From NCBI GenBank assembly GCA_013368325.1, contig JAACJK010000164.1, positions 558,001 to 622,000 on the forward strand: a stretch of 64,000 nt of DNA, given 5' to 3'. The DNA is from Ephemerocybe angulata. Taxonomy: Eukaryota > Basidiomycota > Agaricomycetes > Agaricales > Psathyrellaceae. Position numbers and translations under genes: made by a program. A model generated the notes under the pieces. That model was given only the letters and a program-made list of their open reading frames with translations, was not told where the DNA came from and searched no databases. Below are positions 10,262-20,926 of this stretch, piece after piece (within the stretch, counting starts at the first letter, position 1; the number at the start of each line of letters is the position of its first letter).

Positions 10262-11546
10262 CCCAGAGCGAGGTGGCGCGGCAGACGCCCACCTCGTGGT
10301 CGTGGCGACCCAAACAGACGAAGCAAGGAGGGCGGGTCGGTCCACTTGCTCCCCGAAAATGCTGATCTTTCGGGTTTCGCGCCGCCGGCGAGGCTGAGCG
10401 CTGTCTGGGTTGCTGAGGGCGAGGTGGGGGCGACCGTGTGCGCTGGCGGGACGACCGGGCCTCACGAGACCTGTTGCTGCTGGAATTGTTGTGGTTGGCG
10501 TAGGTGGGGGCCGCAACCGCGCGCTATTGGTCGCGTACCGACGTGTTGAAAACCGAATGTTGCAAAACCGAACCGCGACCGAACAGAACAGCACCGAAAC
10601 CGACAGCGAACAGAACAGAACAGAACAGCACAGCACAGATCAGCATCGGGGGTTTGAGGGGTGGCGTTGGGTGGTAGGAAGGCTGAGCATCAAGGACCCT
10701 GTCCACCTCTGCCCTGTGGATCCTGTACACTCGATCCTGAGCCTTCCGAATGAGAACCTCGTCCAGGATCGAGATGTCGAATGCGCCCGTCGTGTTCAGG
10801 TTGCTGTGCCAGAGTTTGCGCCGCTCCGACGCGAACAACAGCAGCGCCTTCCGGTCCAGGCTGTCGGGTGATAGGGCCAGTTCATGCTGGGTGATGTTCG
10901 CCCAGAATAGCATGAACATCATGCGCCATTCGCGAGGCCAGTTGGCCGTCTCCGTTGCGCGATTGAAGCGCTGCGTCGCCATCAGCCAGTCTCCCCAAGC
11001 GAGGTCATGGTCGTCCACCACACCCCGCGCCGAGTCGATATCCGCCTGTGTTGCCCATGCGACGCCATTCGGAGTCTTGACTTGCTGGAGCGACGAATCC
11101 AAGAGGGAACCGGGATCCTTGCTGACACGCTCGAGGGCGGCGGTGGTGAGGTGGTGCAGATGGACGTATTCTCCGCGTTCGAATTTCTTGACAACCGCGG
11201 GAGCTAACACGAGCGGAGTAGTAGTGGGTCCAGCCACGCCCACCATAATAGGCAAGAACTTAGCTTTACGCTTCTTCTCCTCCTCGTGTTTCATCACGTC
11301 GATCTCCCTCTTTTCCTCGGCAGCCACGCGCTGCCTCTCCGCGTCTGCAGCCGCGTCCTCTTCCACCTGGAGCTGCCAGGCGATCTTCGCAGCATCATTC
11401 CCTTGGGTCCATATGGTTTTCAGGACGGTCGCAGCTTCAGCGGCCGCAACGCCGCCGGCGGTAAGAGCTGCACGGGCACCAGCGAACGCCTCGGTGGTGT
11501 AATCCGGACAATTTTCGGTATTCGGGTCGACAGTAATACGAGGCAT
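10065..11546 (-). CDS. Gag-like protein of the Ngaro-like element, with in-frame TAG
   Basis: It is the putative nucleocapsid protein. It starts at the ATG at 11546 (MPRITVDPNTENCPDY), just inside A1, and runs in one frame to a TAG at 10526-10524 (340 codons). The same frame stays open beyond the stop through a Ser/Arg-rich linker. It then reaches two zinc-knuckle-like clusters, CFVCLGRHDHEVGVC and CSGCGSSSHGAQDC, before a true stop at 10065. These knuckles are characteristic of the C-terminus of gag in this group, so the TAG separates one original protein. A pyrimidine-rich CTGTT/GTTCT repeat tract (about 10560-10640) lies just before the TAG. Either the tract plus TAG is removed as an intron ending in AATAG, or it is a damaging expansion. 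The upstream half has a coiled-coil-like Lys/Glu/Arg region (AAEEKREIDVMKHEEEKKRK). Confidence 0.75.
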
Positions 11547-11575
11547 GTTGAAAAAATTTTCTATAGTATAGAGCA

Positions 11576-11723
11576 GAAAAGAAAAGCAGAGAGAGCGAAA
11601 TACTGCGGTTGATGCAGATTTCGCGGCGTGGAGAGAGGCAAGAAGGGTTCGCCTCTCTCCCGCTTTGTCAGCACATAGACGACCTGCTCGGTTCGTCTCA
11701 TGCTTCAACTCCCGAGAGAACAA
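11576..11723 (-). repeat. Split direct repeat A1 (5' terminus of the retroelement)
   Basis: This 148 bp copy of the A repeat forms the 5' end of the element. The gag ATG lies 30 bp inside it. The match with 6378-6525 stops exactly at 11723, which defines the element boundary. Confidence 0.9.
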
Positions 11724-12162
11724 ACTATTTCAAAGCATCTTTGGTAGGCGTCAGAGGCGGGTGGTAACCTGTGGTAACAGCTCCAAGCCTTGGCGGCTAT
11801 CGGTGACGACGGGGGTACATACTGATTCTGGGGTATCTAATCAAACCGGCAAGTCCGACGCGTCCGGGAATTGCGATCAAAGCATAGTGGGAGGACGAAG
11901 GAGGCAGGTACAAGGGAAACATATATGAAGGAGTGTACGGTAGAGAAGGCAGTCCGAAGCAATTGCATCAGTAACATGGCAAGGGAAGGAGGACGCTGAA
12001 CGGATAGCACCCATAAGGGGGAGGTCAAAAGATGACGAGGGCAATGCAGGGAATTTTAGATCGTCCAAATATCGTGAAATGCGAGGGCAGGGGAGGGTAT
12101 GGCATGCAAAAGGAAGTCGAACAACAAACTATAAAAGGGGGTAGTAGAAACTTGAGGTTTCT
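11724..12162. other. Intergenic region between retroelement and DCN1-like gene
   Basis: No gene is seen. It holds the 3' flank of the DCN1-like gene and the unoccupied side of the retroelement insertion site. Confidence 0.5.
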
Positions 12163-14297
12163 CTACTCTTCAGCGCCCGCCGCCGACATCCCTTCTGGAA
12201 GCCCTAGCCTGACCTTCTGCCACGAAACGAAGTCGTCCAGAAGAGTAGGCCACGCCTAAAACCAACAAATATACTCAATCAGTACCTCAAATCGAGTGAG
12301 TGACAGATGGCCATAGAAAGTTAACCCACCCCATCAGCTTCGTAGTCCTGCAGGGACGGGTTCACGGTCTGACAAAATTCGAGCATCTGTCATGCGGCTA
12401 TTTAGATCATGAACGGCGGAGATTCCTGAACGTAGCGGCGTACCATGCTCCACAAGTCTTTGTTAGTTGCCTTGTAGGTGCCTTTTTCCTGTGGAAAGGG
12501 TATGAGAGCGACGCCCGGTAGTTATGGCACAGCAGGGACGTACGTTGATGAACTCGAGGATGTCCTTCACGATAGGGTATTGCGGTCCTAACAGGACAGA
12601 CCAGAACGCGCAAGATGTCTATTCATCGCAAGTTCCAATTGAGTTCGCGTTCCTGGCTCGATTATATTGATACCGCAAGATGCTTACCTCCATATCAATA
12701 TTCCTTGAACCTCTATGAAAGTCTATCAGCCTCTGCAGCACGAAGGAAGAGGTGTGAACACACTCTGGCTTCGCCATCCCAAAGCAGTACGTGTAGAGCT
12801 TTCCGAAGGCTGCCTTCGTATCCTGGCCGTACGCCGTGTACACCGTCTTATCGTAGATGTCCTGGTCTTTCTTGTTGCCTGTCTTCTTGGCAGCTACCAC
12901 ACCCTGCTGCATAATAAGCATATTTTGCAAATCATTCAACACAGCGGCCAACGCAGGCAACGACGCGATCCTAAAAGCATAGCCCACAGTACCAAGTCAG
13001 CTAGGCATCCCAATGGAAAGCGCAGTCAGACGCACTTGAGCTTCTCCGTTCCCTGAGCCCACTCCTCCTTTGAAATCTTCGCCATCTCTTTTGCATTCAT
13101 CTGCCATGCCAGTATGAGCGGTAGAGCACCCTCCAGTGGAATTCCGCCCTCCGTGCACAGACTCTCGAATCCCTCAGGGCCAATGACGTTGGGATCATCA
13201 CTGTCCGCGTACTTCTGGAATAGCGCGAGTGAGCGTTGGGCTGTGTATGGCTGGACTTTTAGCTCAGCCGGCGGTTGGGCTAGTTGAGGCACGGTGGGTA
13301 CTGGGGGCGTCACAGGTCGCGGAGGTGCCTGTTGCGTGGAGGCCGTTGTCGAGGAAGAGGATGCATCGCCATTGGGCCCTGAGAGCGACTGCTGCGAGCC
13401 GTTGGGTTGAGGCGCTACTGGATTTGGAACCGAGGAATTCTTCTATACAGCCTCGTTTAGTGCTTCTAAGCCTCCCGAGGAGCAAGGACAACACACCTTG
13501 CTGGCCGCAGTCACCTTCTTCACAGTATCAGGCTTGGGGTCCTCGTCACTATGGGCGCGTTTCACTGAATTAGACGAACAGCACGAGAATAGAGAGAATG
13601 CCATGAGGGAAACATACACAAGTGCTCACGCGGGCGTTGAGCACTTGCGGCTTTAAGCAAAGAAGGTGTGCAAGACGTATGTGAGAGAGCTGGCCGCTTC
13701 ACACCCTTTTCAGGGCGCTTAGCCTCGAGGGGTTCGCGTTATGTAAGCAGCCATTATTGGCAGGCCGACAATAACGCGTCCTGCTGGTCCAGCACGTTCG
13801 GGTGGGATGGATGGTCATAGCCAGGGAAATAACACAGGGGTGAAATGGTGGTACGTACGCAGGTACTCCGGTTTTCTTGGTGGCGCTTTTCTTCGGGGCC
13901 GGCTTCTTCTTCTCCTTCGGCGGAGCGGGTGCTTTGGCGGTGGTTGAAGCCTTCTTGCGCTTGGTTGAAGGCTAGAAGATGGTGCAAGCTCAATGCCATG
14001 TCCGATATAGGATAATTTCTGAGCTCACCTCTGAAGACGTTGAAGCAGCTGTGTTACTATATGGCCGGGTACGAGGTTAAATTGGACGTTTCGGATGACC
14101 TAGGTGTGACTGACTCTGTAGCAGCGGCGGCGTTGTCTTGCGCTTGGATCCTAGCCGAGGCCCTTGTCGACCTTGAGCTAGTGGGGACGGCGTCCCCCGA
14201 GGATTCTTCGACGCGCTTTCGCTGCCTCTGGGCATTAGCCATCCCGCCGCATATGTTTTCCCGACCCACGGAACGCAGTGCTCACCTTAGGAGGCAT
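12163..14297 (-). CDS. DCN1-like cullin neddylation factor with long basic N-terminus
   Basis: DCN1 proteins are E3 co-factors that promote NEDD8 transfer to cullins. The potentiating-neddylation (DUF298) domain is assembled in phase from six exons (13442-13036, 12970-12688, 12618-12544, 12488-12444, 12386-12330, 12255-12163). Motifs in order are LFQKYADSDDPNVIGPEGFE, ILAWQMNAKEMAKISKEEW, then FWSVLLGPQYPIVKDILEFI, MLEFCQTVNPSLQDYEADG and AWPTLLDDFVSWQ. Upstream the gene begins with a 12-nt exon (MPPK, 14297-14286) followed by Arg-rich and Lys/Ala/Pro-rich exons (RSTRASARIQ; PSTKRKKASTTAKAP) and KRAHSDEDPKPD. This is an N-terminal extension of about 150-200 aa not found in yeast Dcn1. Exon borders between 14100 and 13650 are uncertain: one junction near 14030-14100 does not resolve in phase with ordinary GT-AG sites. 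It is divergent from the CIA2 gene, with 245 bp between starts. Confidence 0.85.
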
Positions 14298-14542
14298 TTA
14301 TGCAGTACGGTAAGTCCGGGGGGAAAGTGCGCTGGTGCACTTCTGAAATCTAGGGAGTTGAAAGTGGTTGAAGGTGATGGTCGAAGTGAACAGAGAGCAG
14401 TGGCCATTAATTCAGCTGGCCACGGCGCGACCTTCGGGAATTTGTGCGTGACTTGATTGATGGCCACGAGACTTCGGCCCGCCCCCGCATTTGGCACCGA
14501 CGGATGGAGTGAGCGGCGCTTTGACTCTGACCATCGACCATC

Positions 14543-15345
14543 ATGTCCTCTGAACTCTTCAACGCCAACCCGACCGTGTTCTCGTCAACGAAATCGACAT
14601 CAAGTCGGATAACAGAGCACTCTGCACAGTCACTTTGGCTGCGTGATCAGAACGACAACAGTGATACTGAGAGTGAGGGGAATGAAGTAGAGGAAATCGA
14701 TCAGGACGAGATTTTTGGTGCGCCATATCCCTCTTTCGCCCACCGAGCACAGTGATTAATATGGATGTTCATTTCCCATCTGACTGCAGACCTCATCCGG
14801 ACAATATACGATCCAGAGCACCCAAATACTCTGGAAGAACTCCGAGTCGTTTCAGCACCACAGATCACAGTCGGCCGCAACCATATCAAGGTCGAGTTTA
14901 CACCTACTGTGCCTCATTGTGGCATGTCCACATTAATCGGTAAGCTCATATCCGAATAGCACAACGTGGGGGGAAGAAGCGACATGCCCACTGTGGTTGC
15001 CCTTGTTCCTCTTTCGACGTTCCGTCGGTCGCATTCCATATGATTTACGGTATCATTCTCTGCGTAGGGCTTTCCATTCGTGTTCGATTGCTTCGGAGTC
15101 TCCCAAGTCGGTACAAGGTGGATATCTATGTCAAGCCAGGTTCCCACCAGAGTGAACTTAGCGGTGAGTTTATCAAACACCACCCTTCCGGCATGCACGT
15201 TGCTGATAGCGGCTGGAATTCTCTAGTGAACAAGCAACTGAACGACAAGGAACGGGTGGCTGCTGCACTCGAGAACCCACCCCTGGTTGATACCGTCGAA
15301 AAATGCCTTGCGAAACCATCCTCTGTTGCGTTCCAGTTGGTATAG
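14543..15345 (+). CDS. CIA2: MIP18-family Fe-S cluster assembly factor (CIA2)
   Basis: CIA2 (FAM96/CIAO2 in animals) is part of the cytosolic iron-sulfur targeting complex that hands clusters to nuclear and cytosolic apoproteins. Four exons (14543-14717, 14790-14939, 15068-15163, 15227-15345), with every junction falling after the first base of a codon, give 179 aa, the usual length. An acidic, Ser-rich N-terminal tail of about 58 residues precedes the DUF59/MIP18 domain. Landmarks are [36 protein letters not shown] with the conserved reactive Cys, [20 protein letters not shown] and [17 protein letters not shown]. The gene probably shares a promoter region with the DCN1-like gene. Confidence 0.96.
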
Positions 15346-15862
15346 TGATTCCTATACCCACTTCGACTACCCACTGTATCCATACGACCCCTTGACCACT
15401 GTAGTTTTAGTCACATAAACAAATGGATTTTGTATAACAGTAATGACTAGACATGGTTTGTGAAATCGAATAGACGTATCCCATGCGATGGAGCATAATG
15501 AATGTGATGAGTCGGGTCTCTAAACACCCGAAAAGTGCGTAAGGTAGAACGAAGATACTAATGCTACAAGGGGGAGAAAGCGAGGATGGCGATACAGAAG
15601 CCGGGAAAGGGTGTTTTAATGCTACATGTGAGGTGACCATAAAGTCGTGCTGATAAGAGTGGAAAGCAAATAATGAGAGTGCGTGGTGTGCCAGATGCGA
15701 TGAAGATGTGATGCAGTGCGGGAGACATGATGCGACGAGACAGTCCGTTGTGTGTGGAGAACGAAGGATCCAAGAGCCGGGATGAAGGACGAAGAGCGAG
15801 GACGGGAGCAGGAGAGCGAGATAAGGATAACAGGAGCTGGATGACTGGTTCCGTGCAGGGGA
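15346..15862. other. Convergent intergenic region
   Basis: This lies between the stops of CIA2 and the next minus-strand gene. Open frames here have no ATG or no resemblance to known proteins. Nothing else is recognised. Confidence 0.5.
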
Positions 15863-16656
15863 TTAATCCAGCAACAGGCAATCCCAATCGACGCCAGAGG
15901 TTTCAGGCGTCCTCCTCGAGCAGCCAAATATCCGTTTCAGGCTTTCCTTTGTCAAGTTTTCAGAGGCACATGTGGCGACATCCCACATCCTGAAGGTGAC
16001 CTGTCCTTCTGTCACCACCACCACCTCGTCTTCTTCCAAGTTCCGTTCCTCCTCACCCGAGCTAACATTCCGTAGTATCCGGTTAACGAATCCCGCAGAG
16101 AAGGAAGCCTTCCCCCGCTGGTGTATTTGGCCCTTGAAATCGGAAGGAAGCCATATGGTGACGTCGGAGGTCACTGCCTGGATCTCAAGGTAGAAACGCG
16201 ACCTGGAGATCGTCCGGCACTGCATGCAGATCACCATCAGTCAATGGGCTGTCCTTTGCGATTGTGACGAGGCAAGAACTCACAACTTTGAGTTTGATGG
16301 GTTCTGAATCGCTCCCGATGAACATGCTCATGCGATGATCGACGGGCTGGTGCCGTGCCCGATAGTGGGGTAGAATGAGCGCGAGGTCGACGCCAGTGTT
16401 ACCGCCCTCGACTTGGAAGTCCCACTCCGAGTCCTCCTGATATCTAACGCGCGACGTTCCCTTTGTCGGGCTGTTGAGCTATATCGATGAAGGGATAAGC
16501 ACACAGTTCAGTCAAGAGTACTAAGCGATACTCACCAATGCTAGGCTGCCCTTTTCAGATGATGAATACTGGCAGAACGGGACCAGGGTTGAGCAAGATG
16601 ACCATGATAGGATGCGGGGAACCATGACTCACTGTGGAATGGCCCTCGGAAGACAT
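15863..16656 (-). CDS. Basidiomycete protein of unknown function (DUF7330-like)
   Basis: Four exons join in phase (16656-16633, 16568-16536, 16478-16284, 16219-15863) to give 202 aa. There is no signal peptide or membrane segment. The core alternates short beta-like strands (SRFYLEIQAVTSDVTIWLPS, then DFKGQIH and EDEVVVVTEGQVTFRMWDVA). It resembles the DUF7330 proteins that are numerous in mushroom genomes and whose function is unknown; that assignment is from memory of the motif V-T-I-W-L-P-S-D-F-K-G and is moderate. The first exon encodes only eight residues. A TATATATA string at 16664-16671 sits only 8 bp before this ATG, too close to act as its TATA box, so the first exon is the least certain part. 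The C-terminus (about residues 175-202) is not recognised. Confidence 0.65.
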
Positions 16657-19600
16657 TAGAGACTATATATACAGCTATTATTGGAGATGCGGTATGATTC
16701 GGAGGGCTGGTGAAATGGGACCGGGAAGGCAGGCCTGGAGGCCTGGCGTCAACTCGCACTTTTAATATCCTTGACGCTCACTCCCATATCGGGGACAATA
16801 CCAAAACGACACTCGATCAATCATCAATCCCACGTGGACCACGTTTTTACAAGACTGTCCCAATGCGGCCTGATCGGCCGTGTTGCCAAGAAACCCCTGA
16901 AGCGATACAACAACTCCCGTTTCGACCACAGACCACCACGGAACTTGAGTGACTCTTTGTTTTGTGGATACCGTCCTTCACCGAGCAGCCGTAACTCGGT
17001 GTTCGTGCAAGACACGCGCTGTGCAATTTGCAGCGGTGCACAGCACGCTCTCCGCTTAGGGGATCCATCATGGCGGGGTCCTCGTCTACCCTCGTCATTT
17101 TTCGGAGGAGGAGGGCGCAATAGGCAGATCTTTTTGTCACCCTACCTCCATATCGTCGCGCGCCTGCCAACTATCACGTATCCGCTCGAATTCTTATCAA
17201 ACTCAAAAGAGCCCCAGCATTCGCGCACAGCGAACTAAATGGGCTTCCCGCGACTCTGCTCTCGTGGTTCCGCCGTAGTATGAGCGCTAGAAACTGGCTA
17301 ACGACCCTCTAGGCTGTATACAAGTCGCGATGTGCAAATGTGGTGGGTCATGCTAGGATATAGTCTTTAACAGGTGCAAGATCATTATCCAATTTCTCGT
17401 TCCGACCTCCGTGTCGCAGAGCCTAGAAGAGCGCCCTAGGCTGGCTACATAGGGCTGGCTCCTCGTGTAGGCTCGATTCCGCTCCTTTGTTTAACAACAT
17501 CTTATTCCCATGATTGCTTCGAATTCGACCCCGGTGCCGTTCCTGATCCCCTCTGAACAGCGGGGTGTTCGGTATTTTCTCATCGTAGGTTTATGCCAAG
17601 CTTGCGACAGACGCTTAAGCGACGACGGGGTGTGCAGACTACGCACCGACTCGGCGTGCGCTGCAAGTCGACAGAGGGTTCTTTGATGCCCTCCCATATG
17701 TGTCGCTCCCTAACGTCAGCTGCAACAAGCTGCAACATCCTACAGCGAGTCTACAAGCGCCGAGAGGGCAGATGGTGACGTTTGAGAAGTTCGGACGCTG
17801 TCGAGAGTGCTTTGCAAGTTGTGGACTGTACCCGCCGCCGCCAGGCTGGGAAAACCGGTTGCGCTCGGCAGGTTTAAACATCGGATGCTAGGGTAAGAAG
17901 AACTTAGATGAGATACAGAACATCCAAGCACTCCTTGAAACGGGAGGAAGAGTGCAGTTGCACCCACAACCGGATGCATCGAAGCAGCAATGCAAGTCCA
18001 TGGCACCGGTTGGTGTAGCTTGAGATCAAATGGCCTCTGACGGACACCGGTGCAAGGGCACACTTTGAGGTGACGACGGTACGATGGTGATACATACCGC
18101 CTTTTCTATAAAATAGTATCAAAGCGCTAGATTGAATAAGGTAAATGCGAGCTGGATGCACTTCGGCGATGCGAGCGTCGTGAAAGATCTGAATTGACCC
18201 TGGGAATCACCTGAGTTGCAGTTTCGAGATAAACTGTAGCGCGAGAAGAGCCATCATCAATCGTCGCTATAGGGTAACGAGCTACAACTTCTTCAGATCG
18301 CCACCCCAGGCGAGCAATCAAACAGTTTGCTGACCTCCATCTTGTAGATATACTAAAAAGCGACGAACTTCAATTTATTTCAGTTCAACCGACACAAGAT
18401 CGAATCAAATGCCCACTTCTATGTGGTAGGACGCCCCCTACTAGACCCCATAGTACAGTCCGGGCCCTACATACTTGGTGTATAGGCTTCCAGTTCAGCC
18501 CAACGAGTACTTGGCTTCTTAACAATCCTCTCTACTTTCGGGTGATAGCTTCGGTCTGTACGTGGAAGCCCAAGTTCAGTTTTTGGATCCCAAACCCTCG
18601 TTTAGGTTAGCTCAAAGCAGCGGCTTGCCCCACACCCATTCACTGATCATCTTCGCTCTTTCACCTGGGTGCAGTAATGAACAGATGACCACAATGATGC
18701 TCGATGATCTACTATTTACACCATTCGAGTAACCTCAAAGTAAAGTCATGGCCTGCCGTGCCGAGTACATGGGCTCTAGACCCCCTTATCTCTCTTCATA
18801 TAGAAGGCTGCTTGCCACAAGCTAACCGTATTTCAAGCTTCAGATCCTCCTGAAACTGTGCGTGTTTACCACGCAGCGCCACGCCACACCCGGTATCTCA
18901 TCGACCCGGCGATTTGGCAGATGCAGAGAGCTCGACCCTTACTCAAAGCCACCCAGCAGCAGCCCTGCCTTGTTCTCAGAGGAGAATTAATGATACCGTG
19001 TCGACCTTCTGTTAGCCTGCAGTGGCGCCCTTGTAGGCCAATTGTGGGCGCTTACTGATGGTGGCTGGAATAGCCGGCTTCCCACTATTCGATTCAAGGG
19101 CGCCAAAAGATGGGCTTCAGGAGGGTGAATGCTGATGTCACCGTTCTGATACCTCTTCATATGCTTTCATAGTTCATATGGCATACTCGATCTTTCACGG
19201 AGAAAGGCGTTCCTGCTAAATCCTGCTCTTTGTGTCTGCAAGGATTTAAGCGCTGCGACAAAAGCCGTTAAGCGCCGAGCGCCGGCTCGGCAGGGGTCGC
19301 GGTCCGGGGAACGAGCTGTCACGCCACGTGCGTCACGCGACTCGCCGTTCTTCGTCACGCAGCTCGAGCAACTTGACCTTGAACCACGACCTTCGAGCTT
19401 TGGTCCAACTGAGACCAGCCTTCTCTTCTAAATGCAATGATAGACGCTTAGAGGAGTATCCAGATTCAAACCGATCTGACTGCGAACATGCTAATGAACA
19501 AGGCGGTCCGGAATCATGACAGTCCTTCCAATATCCGCACAAGGCCTCACAGAAAACCTTGTCTTCTTGCCTAGTTCCTCGACACTGACGTGTATGCGTG

Positions 19601-20926
19601 CTTACTATCGGCCCGCTGGACAAGCTTTCAATGACCTCGGAGCAACGTCGATGAATGCACTCAGCGAACCAGATGGTATGTTTCCGGTGAGTCTTCGAGC
19701 ATACGACCCCCATTAAAGTTTTGGCCTTCACCAGCTGCTTCGTTAATCGCAGACCCAGTGCAGACGCCCAGATTTGCGCCGGTGATGTTAAGACACGGAC
19801 TTAACAGCCGACCCGTCTTCCTAGTCCCTTACGCAAAACGGATGGCTGGCTGGTACATGGTCTACGAACAGGCTGAATTTCGGAGGCTGCTTTGATTCGA
19901 GAAGTTGAAATCAAAGTCTCGCCGGCACCTTCTCTTCTTCTCTCTAAACGCTTCGATTGATCCTTGAAGGCTGTTGTTCCAGGAATTATCTGGGGTATCA
20001 TCACCTGGACATTGGCTTGCTTGGTGGTTTCAATTGGAAGCTTCGATCCAACGGCCCTTGGCGCTTACGAGGTCGGTCTCGGTTGCCCACCTCGTTGAGC
20101 CTCGGAAAAGCGCGGGTGCAGGCAGCCAGTTAACGGATACCTTGTAAAGCGGGAGTAGGTATCTAGTCGACAGATACCTGTAGGACTTACCGAGGTGCGG
20201 TGGGGGACATCACGGCCTAAACGCCGTTGAGCCAATTATTTCATTTTACGTTCATTCTAAAAGGTAAGCCAAAGCTACGCTGCCATCATCACCTGTCTCT
20301 CCAGATGTCGGTCGGAACGACACAGAAGGCCATTCAGGTTGGGAAAAAGGGGCCGATGTGCGCGGTTGGTGCAGCATAACTCGTCTCCTCGTAGCGGATA
20401 TTCGCTTAGCCGCAGGTAGGTACTGATGCTTGGCGACCTTGATCCCTTCCTCGTTCTGCATTTACCGTCAACATCGGGTAGTCTGTACTAATCACAGCGT
20501 CGATGGTATCTTTGCGTCGCCGTAGGAACTTCGACCGCGCAGACCATAACCTCGTCATGTCATTCTTGGGACCCAACAGTGTTCTATCTGGACCTCGTCG
20601 TCTCAACACATTGAAGAATCTTGACATGCTTCGGTCCCTATGTCAACTTAGAATCCTATTTCCCCTGGCCCCTTTATTCCGACGTCCAAAAACTGCCCGG
20701 TATAGCCGTCGAGAAGATCTGAAGAATCGTTTCTTGACATACCCCGTGTCTGGTAGACCAAGGCGGTCCAGCGAGGATGACCCGATGCTTTCATAGGCCC
20801 TTACTACTGTCGTAGGCCGTCCAATTCAATTTATCCGCCTAGAATTACTCACAAACATCTTCGGAATATCTTGCAGTATATAATGACTTCACTTCCTGGA
20901 TGTCCCGTTCACTCAGCGGCTCCAAG
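16657..20926. other. 4.3 kb region without recognisable genes
   Basis: No open frame here exceeds about 155 codons. None carries a domain, a signal peptide, or a chain of exons that could be joined. No terminal repeats or transposase/RT remnants were recognised. An 11-bp perfect inverted repeat (TGGCGCCCTTG, 19023-19033, against 19095-19105) is the only structural feature noticed. The last 50 bp contain the core promoter of the first xylanase gene. The region may be decayed sequence or long regulatory DNA. Confidence 0.5.
20877..20884 (+). promoter_or_regulatory. TATA box of the first GH10 gene
   Basis: TATATAAT lies 43 bp upstream of the ATG at 20927. That spacing would place transcription start between the upstream in-frame ATG (20900) and 20927, which favours 20927 as the real start. 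Confidence 0.6.

Larger units (their letters stand above)
6075..11723 (-). mobile_element. Ngaro-like tyrosine-recombinase (DIRS order) retrotransposon
   Basis: A 5.65 kb element read on the minus strand has the order A1 - gag - RT/RNase H - tyrosine recombinase - B1 - A2 - B2. This is the split-direct-repeat layout of the Ngaro/PAT branch of YR retrotransposons. A1 (11576-11723) matches A2 (6378-6525) over 148 bp, and B1 (6526-6747) matches B2 (6075-6296) over 222 bp. By eye the copies are identical. A2 abuts B1 directly, as expected for integration through a circular intermediate. No LTRs, integrase or protease are seen, and no target-site duplication is expected for this class. RT, RNase H and YR catalytic motifs are intact; gag has one in-frame TAG. 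The element lies just upstream of the P5CR gene in the same orientation. Confidence 0.92.

Noticed and set aside
7879..10326. 815-codon minus-strand open frame overlapping the RT/RNase H gene
   Set aside because: It lies in another frame over the intact RT/RNase H sequence and its translation is Ser/Pro/Arg-rich without motifs. Only its last 25 codons are used, as the first exon of the recombinase.
16664..16671. TATATATA as the TATA box of the DUF7330-like gene
   Set aside because: It ends 8 bp before the chosen ATG. Initiation 25-30 bp downstream would fall after that start codon, so it is not claimed as this gene's promoter.
19023..19105. 11-bp inverted repeat in the gene-poor island, as a transposon terminus
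   Set aside because: Only 11 bp, 61 bp apart, with no transposase or target duplication; it could occur by chance.
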